From Brevibacterium antiquum CNRZ 918 (GTDB taxonomy: Bacteria > Actinomycetota > Actinomycetes > Actinomycetales > Brevibacteriaceae), in NCBI RefSeq assembly GCF_900169145.1, contig NZ_FXZD01000001.1, positions 434,001 to 498,000 of the forward strand: 64,000 bases of DNA. Reading direction: 5' to 3'. The notes beneath the pieces were generated by a model. That model was not told the origin of the DNA, searched no databases, and saw only the letters and a list, made by a program, of their open reading frames with translations. The position numbers and the translations under genes were made by a program. Positions 46,896-53,875 of this stretch are shown here, one piece after another. Each line of letters opens with the position of its first letter. The stretch's first letter is position 1.

Positions 46896-47396
46896 CTATC
46901 GGGATGGTCGGATCATCCGGATCTCGGTGACACCATCATCATCGTCGGTGCTGCGGGAACCGTCAGGAGCGAATCCCATCTTGCAGTAGAACGCCTGCGC
47001 CCGCGGGTTGGGGTCAGCGACCCACAAGGACACAGACTCATCTGGTGCAACGACTGCCTCCAAGAGCTTGGCACCTGCACCTTGGCCGTGGACCGATTCG
47101 TAGGTGTAGAGGACGAACAGCTCCGACTCCCCCTGACGGTCTTCGTCGTCAGATGGCCCAGACATAGCAATTCCGACCAGCTGACGATCGTGTTCAGCGA
47201 CCGCGATAGTGAGTTTGCCTGAAGTGCCGCCAGCCAGAAGTGAGTTCCACATGTGTTCTCGGCGCTGGAGAGAATCTGGTGCGAAGAGGACGTCATCGGG
47301 CATAGTGCCCTGGTACGTTTCCTGCCATGTCTCGACATGGACCTTGGCCATGGCCGTGGCGTCTTCGATGACTGGGGTACGAACGACAATCGTCAT
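46896..47396 (-). CDS. GNAT family N-acetyltransferase
   Basis: A 166-residue acetyltransferase with an N-terminal DATAMAKVHVETWQETYQG segment and a central acetyl-CoA-binding motif A (ESELFVLYTYESVHGQGAGAK, where the Q-x-x-G-A pattern fits). ALNPRAQAFYCKMGF-like motif B (here PNPRAQAFYCKMGFAPDG) follows. The acetyl acceptor is unknown. Relatives often act on small amines or aminoglycosides. The gene is next to a tRNA and otherwise alone. Confidence 0.9.
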   Translation of the reverse strand: MTIVVRTPVIEDATAMAKVHVETWQETYQGTMPDDVLFAPDSLQRREHMWNSLLAGGTSGKLTIAVAEHDRQLVGIAMSGPSDDEDRQGESELFVLYTYESVHGQGAGAKLLEAVVAPDESVSLWVADPNPRAQAFYCKMGFAPDGSRSTDDDDGVTEIRMIRPSR

Positions 47397-47414
47397 GCAC
47401 CGATGCTATATCAG

Positions 47415-47491
47415 TGGTGCCCCCGGTCGGACTTGAACCGACGACCAAGGAATTATGAGTTCCCTGCTCTGACCAGCTGAGCTACGGGGGC
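47415..47491 (-). tRNA. tRNA with anticodon CAT (Ile2 or elongator Met)
   Basis: Minus strand cloverleaf: acceptor GCCCCCG with CGGGGGC, D loop AGCTGGTCA, anticodon loop CTCATAA, T loop TTCAAGT, encoded CCA. The anticodon CAT fits either elongator methionine tRNA or isoleucine tRNA whose C34 is changed to lysidine. The anticodon-stem and T-arm context looks somewhat like Ile2 of E. coli, but this cannot be settled by eye. It is not an initiator (no three G-C pairs in the anticodon stem). Confidence 0.9.
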
Positions 47492-47594
47492 GAGCAGAAA
47501 TAAGATTAGCACCAACTGACGGCCCGGACCCATTCGGCTCACACGCAGCGCAGCCGCTGGAGCCCCAACGTTTGCCCGACGGGGGTTGAGTCCT

Positions 47595-48896
47595 TCAGCT
47601 GGTTGAGGACACCGGCGAAATGCGTGTCAGCGCACTGCGCGCGGCGTCGACGCAGGTGTAGCGTTCCGTCGTGATGTAGACGTCGAAGACAGTCTGACCA
47701 TCACTGCCGGGATCGTTGCGTTTAGACGCGGCAACCAGACCCGACCAATCGGGACCGACCACGACGACACCGTGCTCATTGCGCATGGGATCCGACGCAT
47801 CGACGACGCCTGTGCGTACACCAGAGATCGGCGGTTCGGTGAACCCACCGGAGAACATCGCGGTCAGTCCCACCGTGTCGCGGATGCGTTCATAGCGATC
47901 GCGGGTGGCTTGGGAGAAGGTCTCGTCTTCGCCGAAGACTCCGAGGGTGATTGTGGCGGCACCTGAAGCCAGGGCGCGTTCTTCGAGGGCAGCGATCTGA
48001 GCGATCAGCAGCTCACGATTCATCACCAGAGGTTCACGCCGCAGACCCTGGGCGATCGAATAGGGAGTGCCCAGTGCCGGAAGGTTACGCGAATGGTGAT
48101 CGACCAGACCGTCCTCGATCGGTTCTGCGAATGGTTCGGGTTCCTTGGTCGCGGGGCCGAAGTACGGTCCTGACATGAAGCGTGCGCCCAGAGCTCGCAC
48201 CCGGTCGAGATCATCCTCGGTGGTGACCCCTTCTGCAAGGATCACGGCTCCAGTGCGTTCGAGGTGAGCATGAAGAAGTCGATTGAGCTCGGCCAGATGC
48301 GATTCGCAGTCGATGCGAAGAACGTCCGGGTGAAGACCAACGACAGACGGATTGACCAAAGGCACGAATGAGGTGCTCCGCAGGTCAGCACCGACCGAGG
48401 ACATTCCCACGCCCCAGCCCATCGACCGGGCCTGACGGACCGCGCGGAGGACGGACGCTGGTGAGGACGACACGCGGGAGGCATCGAGCTGCAGGATGAC
48501 TGAGCGGTCGGGTTCTTCGGTGCGATCTTCAAGGGTGGCGAAGGATTCGCCTTCTGCGTGGAGGAAGAGCCGGTTCGACTTGGGCAGTCCCGCCGCCTCG
48601 GCAGTCCTCAGAGCTGTTGCCCGAAGTGAAGCATCGATATCGCCGATCATCGCCGAGGCATGCATCTCGCGGCGCAGATTTTCGGATTCAGCGTGCCCGA
48701 GTGCCGGGTCATCGATGGGGGCCTGGAGGATCTGATATCCCACTTTGTCGAAGGTGTACGCATCGACGACAGGGGCGAAATAGGTTTCGATCCCACCTGA
48801 GCGCACCAACTCTTCGAGAGCCAGGTCCAGATCGTGTACCGCCTCAACCACCATATGTCCTTCCATGGGCAAACATGCGTTCACAGTCTTCCACAT
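47595..48896 (-). CDS. EAL-like domain protein with C-terminal DICT-type sensor domain
   Basis: This 433-residue protein has a divergent EAL domain over about residues 30-260. The EAL signature of active c-di-GMP phosphodiesterases is replaced by ILQAPI, while the later ILAEGVTTEDDLDRVRALG and FMSGPYFGPA positions match. A DICT-type sensory domain follows (ISGVRTGVVDASDPMRNEHG, VVVVGPDWSGLVAA). The catalytic Glu and metal ligands seem altered, so it may bind rather than cut c-di-GMP. The start could be any of three nearby Met codons (48896, 48866, 48854). It stands alone. Confidence 0.75.
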   Translation of the reverse strand: MWKTVNACLPMEGHMVVEAVHDLDLALEELVRSGGIETYFAPVVDAYTFDKVGYQILQAPIDDPALGHAESENLRREMHASAMIGDIDASLRATALRTAEAAGLPKSNRLFLHAEGESFATLEDRTEEPDRSVILQLDASRVSSSPASVLRAVRQARSMGWGVGMSSVGADLRSTSFVPLVNPSVVGLHPDVLRIDCESHLAELNRLLHAHLERTGAVILAEGVTTEDDLDRVRALGARFMSGPYFGPATKEPEPFAEPIEDGLVDHHSRNLPALGTPYSIAQGLRREPLVMNRELLIAQIAALEERALASGAATITLGVFGEDETFSQATRDRYERIRDTVGLTAMFSGGFTEPPISGVRTGVVDASDPMRNEHGVVVVGPDWSGLVAASKRNDPGSDGQTVFDVYITTERYTCVDAARSALTRISPVSSTS

Positions 48897-48938
48897 GAGA
48901 ACAGACGCGATTGTCTAAATTCCGTAACATTATTGCGC

Positions 48939-50417
48939 TCAGAGCTGACGGCGCCGGCCTCGTCTGACCTCGGCCAGACCGACGATTCCGGCCAGGATCA
49001 CGATGAGCGCAATGGCCGCGAACGAGGCGATCATGCCGATGTTCCAATCGCTGATCGCCGTGACGGCGAAGGCCAGCGCGGTCATGATTGCCAAGCCCAT
49101 CGACGTGCCGATGCGTTGGCCCGTCTGCAGGACTCCCCCGGCCGATCCCGCATACTTCAGCGGCACTTCCTGCAGCGTCAGGGTCTGGTTCGGGCTGATG
49201 ACCATTCCCTGGGCAGCTCCGATGAAGCTCAAAGTCAGCAGCATCCACCATTCGCTGCCGATGCCCTGTGTGAGGAGGAAGACGACGCCGATCGTCGAGA
49301 CGAGGCCCACCAGGCAGGTGACGATCCCCCAGACGACGAGTCGGCGTCCGATCTGGAACACGAAACGTCCGGACACATCTGCCGACACAGCCGACAGCAG
49401 GGCGGCCGGAAGGCCGATCATGCCCGCCGCCAGTGCGGTGTGGCCCAACCCCTGTTGCATGTACATGGCGATGAGCACCCAGACGCTCGTCACGCCCATG
49501 AAGTACAGGGTGATGATGATCGAACCGTTGCTGAAGCTCCGAATGCTGAACAGGTTCAGATCGACCATGGGAGCGTGTCCACGGGCGGAGTACCGGCGCT
49601 CCCACCGGGTCCAGAGCCAGATCGTGATGAGTCCCAGAGGTAGGCCGAGCCAGATGAACCAGCCGACCGAGGACTCGACGAAGGGCAGCAGCACAAGGAG
49701 GACTCCGACACCGAGGAGGATGACTCCGACGGGATCGAGGTCGCGCTCCCTTTTCGGGACGTGTCCCCCGTTCGCCGAGGCGACCGTCGGGTTCGCATCG
49801 GACCCGTCGTTGGCGGCGATAGGGTGCCAGGCTGATTTCGGCAGCCAGCTTTTGGCGAGTATGAGGGAGATGACTGCGAAGGGGACATTGACGAGAAAGG
49901 CCGCACGCCAGCCGAGCTCAGGGCCGAAGAGAGCGATGAAGACACCGCCGAGGATCGGACCTGTTGCGACGGAGAGGCCGACGGTGGTGCCCATAAGTCC
50001 GAAGGCGCGCCCGCGCTGCGGCCCTTGAAAGTACTGCTGCAGCAGTCCCACGACCTGCGGATTGAGCAGACCTGACCCGAGCCCCATGAAGACGCGAGCA
50101 ATATTGAGAGTCAGTGCACCGGGGGCGATGCCGGCAACGAGTGAGGCGAGGCCGAACAGGCCCACTCCGATCATGAACAGTTGGCCGCGGCCGAAGACGT
50201 CTCCTGCTCGTCCTGCTGCCACGAGCACGACGCCGAAGGACAGGGCGTAGCCGGTGAGGACCCACTGCAGGGCAGAGGACGAGGCCTGGAGATCAGTCTC
50301 AATGGCCGGCAGGACGACGTTGATGATTGAGACTGAGAGCAGAGACATGAAGAGCGGGACGAGACCGATGAGGACGATTCGTCTCTGAACCTGATTCATG
50401 CGCTGGCCGTCGCTCAC
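48939..50417 (-). CDS. MFS drug/multisolute exporter, DHA2 type (14 helices)
   Basis: A 492-residue major facilitator protein with about 14 hydrophobic segments, as in DHA2 proton-driven exporters. Diagnostic motifs are the N-terminal MSLLSVSIINVVLPAIETDL, the TM4-TM5 region GLGSGLLNPQVVGLLQQYF, and the motif A loop GRAGDVFGRGQLFMIGV. The GTG start is preceded by AGAGGTGA. Substrate is unknown; relatives export drugs, dyes or antibiotics. The gene is alone and is not linked to a regulator. Confidence 0.92.
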   Translation of the reverse strand: MSDGQRMNQVQRRIVLIGLVPLFMSLLSVSIINVVLPAIETDLQASSSALQWVLTGYALSFGVVLVAAGRAGDVFGRGQLFMIGVGLFGLASLVAGIAPGALTLNIARVFMGLGSGLLNPQVVGLLQQYFQGPQRGRAFGLMGTTVGLSVATGPILGGVFIALFGPELGWRAAFLVNVPFAVISLILAKSWLPKSAWHPIAANDGSDANPTVASANGGHVPKRERDLDPVGVILLGVGVLLVLLPFVESSVGWFIWLGLPLGLITIWLWTRWERRYSARGHAPMVDLNLFSIRSFSNGSIIITLYFMGVTSVWVLIAMYMQQGLGHTALAAGMIGLPAALLSAVSADVSGRFVFQIGRRLVVWGIVTCLVGLVSTIGVVFLLTQGIGSEWWMLLTLSFIGAAQGMVISPNQTLTLQEVPLKYAGSAGGVLQTGQRIGTSMGLAIMTALAFAVTAISDWNIGMIASFAAIALIVILAGIVGLAEVRRGRRRQL

Positions 50418-50539
50418 CTGATCACCTCTGCTCGGACCGAATTCCGCACAGAGGTCACCGTGCGGAACCTAGTCGATTCGACAGTCCCCTTTGTGGGAAC
50501 TGTTTCATCATACGTGTCCGTGCTCGCGCCCCGGGGAAA

Positions 50540-51349
50540 TCACATCGTCGAGCCGGTCACCGGACCAGAGGTGTTGGGCTGCCATCCCAGGGCCGGAGCG
50601 ACGTAGCTGGCGAAGGATTCCAGGATGTGGAGGTTGTAGTCGACTCCCAGTTGGCTCGGGATCGTCAGCAGCACCGTGTCTGCGGCTTCGACGGCAGGGT
50701 CGGCCTTGAGCGCTTCGATGAGTTCGTCGGGCTCGCCGGCGTAGGTCTTGCCGAAGGTCGAGCGGGTGCCGTCGATGATGCCGATCTGATCACCTTGCCC
50801 GTCGGAGCGACGGCCGAAGTAGAGGTCATCGAGGTTTGTGGTGATCGGAAAGATGCTGCGGCTGACGGACACGCGCGGAGTCCAGTCATGGCCGGCGGAC
50901 TTCCACGCTGCACGATAACGATCGATCTGATCGCGTTGCAGTTCGCCGAATGAAGCGCCGGTCGCCTCGGTCAGCAGGGTCGAGCTCATCATATTCACGC
51001 CCTGAGCAGCCGCCCATTCGGCGGTCGCTGCGGTTCCGGCGCCCCACCAGACACGTTGGTCAAGACCGGGCGAATGAGGTTCGACACGCAGCTTCCTATC
51101 GGGTCTGAACTGCATCGGATCCGCAGGCGCGATCTCATCGCCCCTGATGGCGGACAGGAATCGTGCGAACTTGTCGCGGGCCATGTTCGCCGCTTTCGCA
51201 TCATCGCTGTCGCTGTAGCCGAAGGATTCCCAGCCTTGGTCGGCTGGTTCCGGTGATCCGCGGCTGATGCCCAGTGCCACACGCTGATCCGAGAGCAGGT
51301 CAAGGGCTGCGGCTTCCTCTGCCAGATAGAGAGGGTTCTCGTAGCGCAT
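50540..51349 (-). pseudogene. LLM flavin oxidoreductase, C-terminal part split by an inserted element
   Basis: This is the larger part of a luciferase-like flavin-dependent monooxygenase or oxidoreductase, encoded on the minus strand. It reads from MRYENPLYLAEEAAALDLLS to a normal stop, with LGISRGSPEPADQGW and VWWGAGTAATAEWAAAQGV as typical LLM segments. The first about 83 codons are missing and are found at 59633-59884 on the same strand, 8.3 kb away. Joining at the 8-bp core TAGCGCAT restores an in-frame gene of about 350 residues. The split copy is expected to be inactive while the element is integrated. Confidence 0.9.
51342..51349. repeat. Left attachment core (attL)
   Basis: The 8-bp core TAGCGCAT marks the left end of the element. 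Host sequence (the end of the LLM gene) lies to its left and element sequence to its right. The same core occurs at 59634-59641. Confidence 0.85.
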
Positions 51350-51387
51350 ATCGTCGTTGTGACACTCGTTCATATAAGCTTGGTTGC

Positions 51388-52824
51388 ATGGTCGAGTTGG
51401 TAGCACTGAGGAAGACGAACGAAGTGGCGGCGTACGTCCGTGCCTCCATGGACCGCAAGGGCGACCGCTGGACGGTCGATACCCAGCTGAGGAAGATCAA
51501 GGCGCTGGCCGAGGCCAAGGACTGGAACGTGGTCGAGGTCTACGAGGACAACGCGGTGTCGGCGACGAAGAAGCGCCGCGCTGGCACCCGGTGGGCAGAG
51601 ATGCTGGACGACGCCCGCGCGGGCCGGTTCTCGATGGTCGTCGCCGTGGACATGGACCGCCTCCTGCGCAGCACCAAGGATCTCAACACACTGATCGACC
51701 TCGGTCTGCGCGTCGTCACCGTGGACGGCGAGATCGACCTCTCGACGGCGGACGGCGAGTTCCGGGCGACGATGCTCGCCGCCCTCGCCCGGTTCGAAGC
51801 CCGGCGCAAGGCAGAGCGCCAGATCAGATCGAACGAGCGCCGACGTACAGAAGGCATCCCCACGTCGGCCTGGAAGGCGTTCGGCTGGACGCGCGATGGC
51901 GAGTTGATCCCCGAGGAGGCCGAGGCCGTGCGGCGAGCCTTCGACGCGTTCCTCGGCGAGCCGTCGCTGTCGATCCGACGCATCCGCGAGGACCTGAACA
52001 GCGCCGGTCACCTCACCGCGCGCGGGTCGGAGTTCTCAGTCGATGCCGTGAGGTACCTGCTGGCGAACCCGCTCTACGCTGGCTACATCAAGCACTACGC
52101 GTCGGGCGAGCTGTACCCCGTGCAGGGCGAGGTGTTCCCGCCAATTGTGAGCGAGCAGACGTGGCGGGCCGCGGTTGCGAAGCTGGAGGACAACGTGCGG
52201 AGGTCGGCGAGGCAGGGGAACCAGCCGAAGTACCTACTCTCCGGGATCGGCCTGTGCGGAAAGTGCGGGGCGACGCTTGTCTCGGGGACGAACAGCCGCA
52301 AGCAGCCGACGTATCGCTGTGGAGAGCACTTCCACCTCACGCGCCAGCGCGAGCCCGTCGATGCGATGGTCACCGAGGCGGTGCTCACCCGCCTGTCCTC
52401 GGTGGACGTGCACGACCTGGTGATGCCGCAGGAGGACGGTAGGCCGGACCGCGAGGAGCTGCTGACCGAGCGGAACGCGCTGGTCGAGCGCGTGAAGGAA
52501 CTGAGCCCGCTGCTGCGCGACATCCATCAGCCGGTCCTTGAGATCACGGCGGCGATCAATGACGTGAAGGCCCGCATCGACGAGATCGACGCGGAGCTGC
52601 TCGACCGCTCGGTGTCGGCGGCGGTGAAGCTGCTCGCGGACGTGGACGAGCTGGTCGGAACCGTGGAGCGCCGGGAGATGGTCGAGTCGAAGTGGAAGGC
52701 GCTGGATGTGGACCGTCGCCGGATGCTCGTGGACGAGCTGGTGACGGTGACCGTCGCGCCGATCCGGCCCGGTCACGTGCGGTTCGATCCCGACCTCATC
52801 CGGATCGAGCCGCGTCGCGATTGA
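51388..52824 (+). CDS. Large-type serine recombinase (integrase)
   Basis: This 478-residue site-specific recombinase is the likely integrase. The N-terminal resolvase domain has the catalytic Ser in VAAYVRASMDRKGDRW, VVEVYEDNAVSATKKRRAG, and VAVDMDRLLRSTKDL; the recombinase domain follows with STADGEFRATMLAALARFEARR. A zinc ribbon with Cys pairs (LCGKCGATLVSG, YRCGEHFH) and a coiled coil of about 90 residues complete it, matching the layout of phage integrases of the serine family. I chose the ATG at 51388; it lacks a ribosome site, and a TATAAG -10-like element ends ten bases before it, suggesting a leaderless message. Its gene begins 38 bp from attL. Confidence 0.95.
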   Translation: MVELVALRKTNEVAAYVRASMDRKGDRWTVDTQLRKIKALAEAKDWNVVEVYEDNAVSATKKRRAGTRWAEMLDDARAGRFSMVVAVDMDRLLRSTKDLNTLIDLGLRVVTVDGEIDLSTADGEFRATMLAALARFEARRKAERQIRSNERRRTEGIPTSAWKAFGWTRDGELIPEEAEAVRRAFDAFLGEPSLSIRRIREDLNSAGHLTARGSEFSVDAVRYLLANPLYAGYIKHYASGELYPVQGEVFPPIVSEQTWRAAVAKLEDNVRRSARQGNQPKYLLSGIGLCGKCGATLVSGTNSRKQPTYRCGEHFHLTRQREPVDAMVTEAVLTRLSSVDVHDLVMPQEDGRPDREELLTERNALVERVKELSPLLRDIHQPVLEITAAINDVKARIDEIDAELLDRSVSAAVKLLADVDELVGTVERREMVESKWKALDVDRRRMLVDELVTVTVAPIRPGHVRFDPDLIRIEPRRD

Positions 52825-52832
52825 CTCATGAT

Positions 52833-52860
52833 TCGACTCGTCATTGCAATGGTGAGTCGA
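52833..52860. repeat. 28-bp imperfect palindrome after the integrase gene
   Basis: TCGACTC and GAGTCGA flank a central palindrome CATTGCAATG with GT steps between. It begins nine bases after the integrase stop. It could be an operator or a processing signal; GACTC motifs also occur just outside it. Confidence 0.5.
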
Positions 52861-52955
52861 GTCATGGGAGAATCGTTGCAGAGGCGAATGGACAGCGCTT
52901 CGTGGTCCGCGGGGGCAGCGAAGTGGCATGTCCCCGGGCTGGCAAACGGAGTGAA

Positions 52956-53088
52956 CCTCGCGTGAGCGAGGGTGAGACACCCCCGGTGAAACGAAAGCAA
53001 TCCCCGACGGGCGGGCCACCGTCGAAGCTCCGACCGAGAGGTCGCCAAGAGTGAGGGCTCTTGGAACCCCCGAAGAACGATCTTCGGG
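52956..53088 (+). promoter_or_regulatory. Structured leader with three hairpins before a small gene
   Basis: Three hairpins lie before the gene at 53097: CCTCGC-GTGA-GCGAGG (52956-52971), CCAAGAG-TGAGGG-CTCTTGG (53045-53064) and CCCGAAGA-ACGA-TCTTCGGG (53069-53088). The last is followed by AGTTTTCT and its 3' arm overlaps the likely ribosome site GGGAG. It could act as a terminator or sequester the ribosome site, suggesting control at RNA level. Confidence 0.6.
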
Positions 53089-53096
53089 AGTTTTCT

Positions 53097-53303
53097 ATGT
53101 CCTCGACGGACACCCGCACTTTCACGAGCCTTCCGCCTGACCTCGAGCAGGGGCAGGGGCTCCCTGCCCGCGATGAGGGCCTCGCGCCCGTCATCGCCGC
53201 CGCCCGCGCTGCGGGTCGCGTGGCTGGTGAGCGGTTGACTCATACTCCGCTGAACCCGCGCCAGCGCGCCACCGTCGCCGCCATGATGGGCGGTGATCGC
53301 TGA
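53097..53303 (+). CDS. Small protein of unknown function in the element
   Basis: A 68-residue protein starts at the ATG at 53097, with GGGAG six bases upstream in the arm of a hairpin. An alternative TTG start at 53061 would lie inside the hairpins. It opens with a disordered Ser/Thr stretch, has an Ala-Arg rich helix (VIAAARAAGRVAGERL) and ends with LNPRQRATVAAMM. I do not recognise it. Its stop overlaps the next start by one base, so the two are translationally coupled. Confidence 0.6.
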   Translation: MSSTDTRTFTSLPPDLEQGQGLPARDEGLAPVIAAARAAGRVAGERLTHTPLNPRQRATVAAMMGGDR

Positions 53304-53557
53304 TGAGCGCGAACTCCGCCGCCTTCGATCACCTGACCGGCTTCCGCTGGCGTCAGGGCGACCCCTCCCTCGCCAACATGGAGGCACGGCTCTACGACCT
53401 CGGCGTGCTCCGCTCCGTGCTGGAAGAGGCCGTCGAGATCGCCGTCGCCGACGCCCGCGCCGAAGGCGTGACCTGGGCGAAGATCGGCGACGCCCTCGGC
53501 GTCACGCATCAGGCCGTCATCAAGCGCTACCGCAAGGCGGTGGTCGCTGATGCGTGA
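53303..53557 (+). CDS. Small helix-turn-helix protein of the element
   Basis: An 84-residue protein has a likely DNA-binding helix-turn-helix near its C-terminus (VTWAKIGDALGVTHQAVIKR). The N-terminal 45 residues are helical. Such proteins often repress a replication or transfer gene. It is encoded directly before the putative replication origin and rep, so it is a good candidate for a copy or transfer control protein. Confidence 0.7.
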   Translation: MSANSAAFDHLTGFRWRQGDPSLANMEARLYDLGVLRSVLEEAVEIAVADARAEGVTWAKIGDALGVTHQAVIKRYRKAVVADA

Positions 53558-53695
53558 TCGCATGCCCCGCTCCACCACCCTGACCCCCAACCGAGTGCGC
53601 GCAGCGCACGAGGGCGGGAGCCTACAGTGTGTCGTGCCCTCGAAGAGTTCCCGGACTCTTGCTACCAGATGGCGCGCAGCGTGTGTTCCTACGCG

Positions 53696-53726
53696 CGGGG
53701 GGCTCAAGCTTGCCGATAGCCCCCCG
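53696..53726. repeat. G-rich hairpin, candidate nick stem-loop
   Basis: CGGGGGGCT and AGCCCCCCG pair perfectly around a 13-base loop (CAAGCTTGCCGAT). A stem with six consecutive G-C pairs and a single-stranded loop is typical of rolling-circle origins. Confidence 0.55.
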
Positions 53727-53816
53727 TGCTACAACGTGCCTGGTCAGCAGGGGTTTCAGAGCCGTTCCGCGAGGCGTTTCGACGCCCGTCGCAGCGGCTT
53801 CAGCAGGGCTTCCGAC

Positions 53817-53865
53817 GCGCGCCATTACGCGCGCCATTTGAGGCGCCGCCCTCGTAATGGCGCGC
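53817..53865. repeat. 12-bp inverted repeat with internal direct repeat, next to rep
   Basis: GCGCGCCATTAC (53817-53828) and GTAATGGCGCGC (53854-53865) are a perfect inverted repeat. GCGCGCCATT is repeated directly at 53829-53838 inside the loop. It ends ten bases before the rep start and could be a Rep binding site that also controls rep expression. Confidence 0.55.
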
Positions 53866-53875
53866 ACTCCGGGCG

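Larger units (their letters stand above)
53558..53875. other. Putative replication origin region of the element
   Basis: This 318-bp stretch between the HTH gene and rep has no convincing gene but several strong inverted repeats, including a 9-bp stem at 53696-53726 and a 12-bp stem at 53817-53865. In rolling-circle plasmids the double-strand origin usually sits just before rep, so this is the best candidate for the Rep nick site. The exact nick position cannot be read. Confidence 0.55.

Noticed and set aside
53069..53096. The hairpin before 53097 as a plain terminator of the integrase gene
   Set aside because: It is 245 bp past the integrase stop and its arm contains the ribosome site of the next gene, so regulation of that gene is the better reading.
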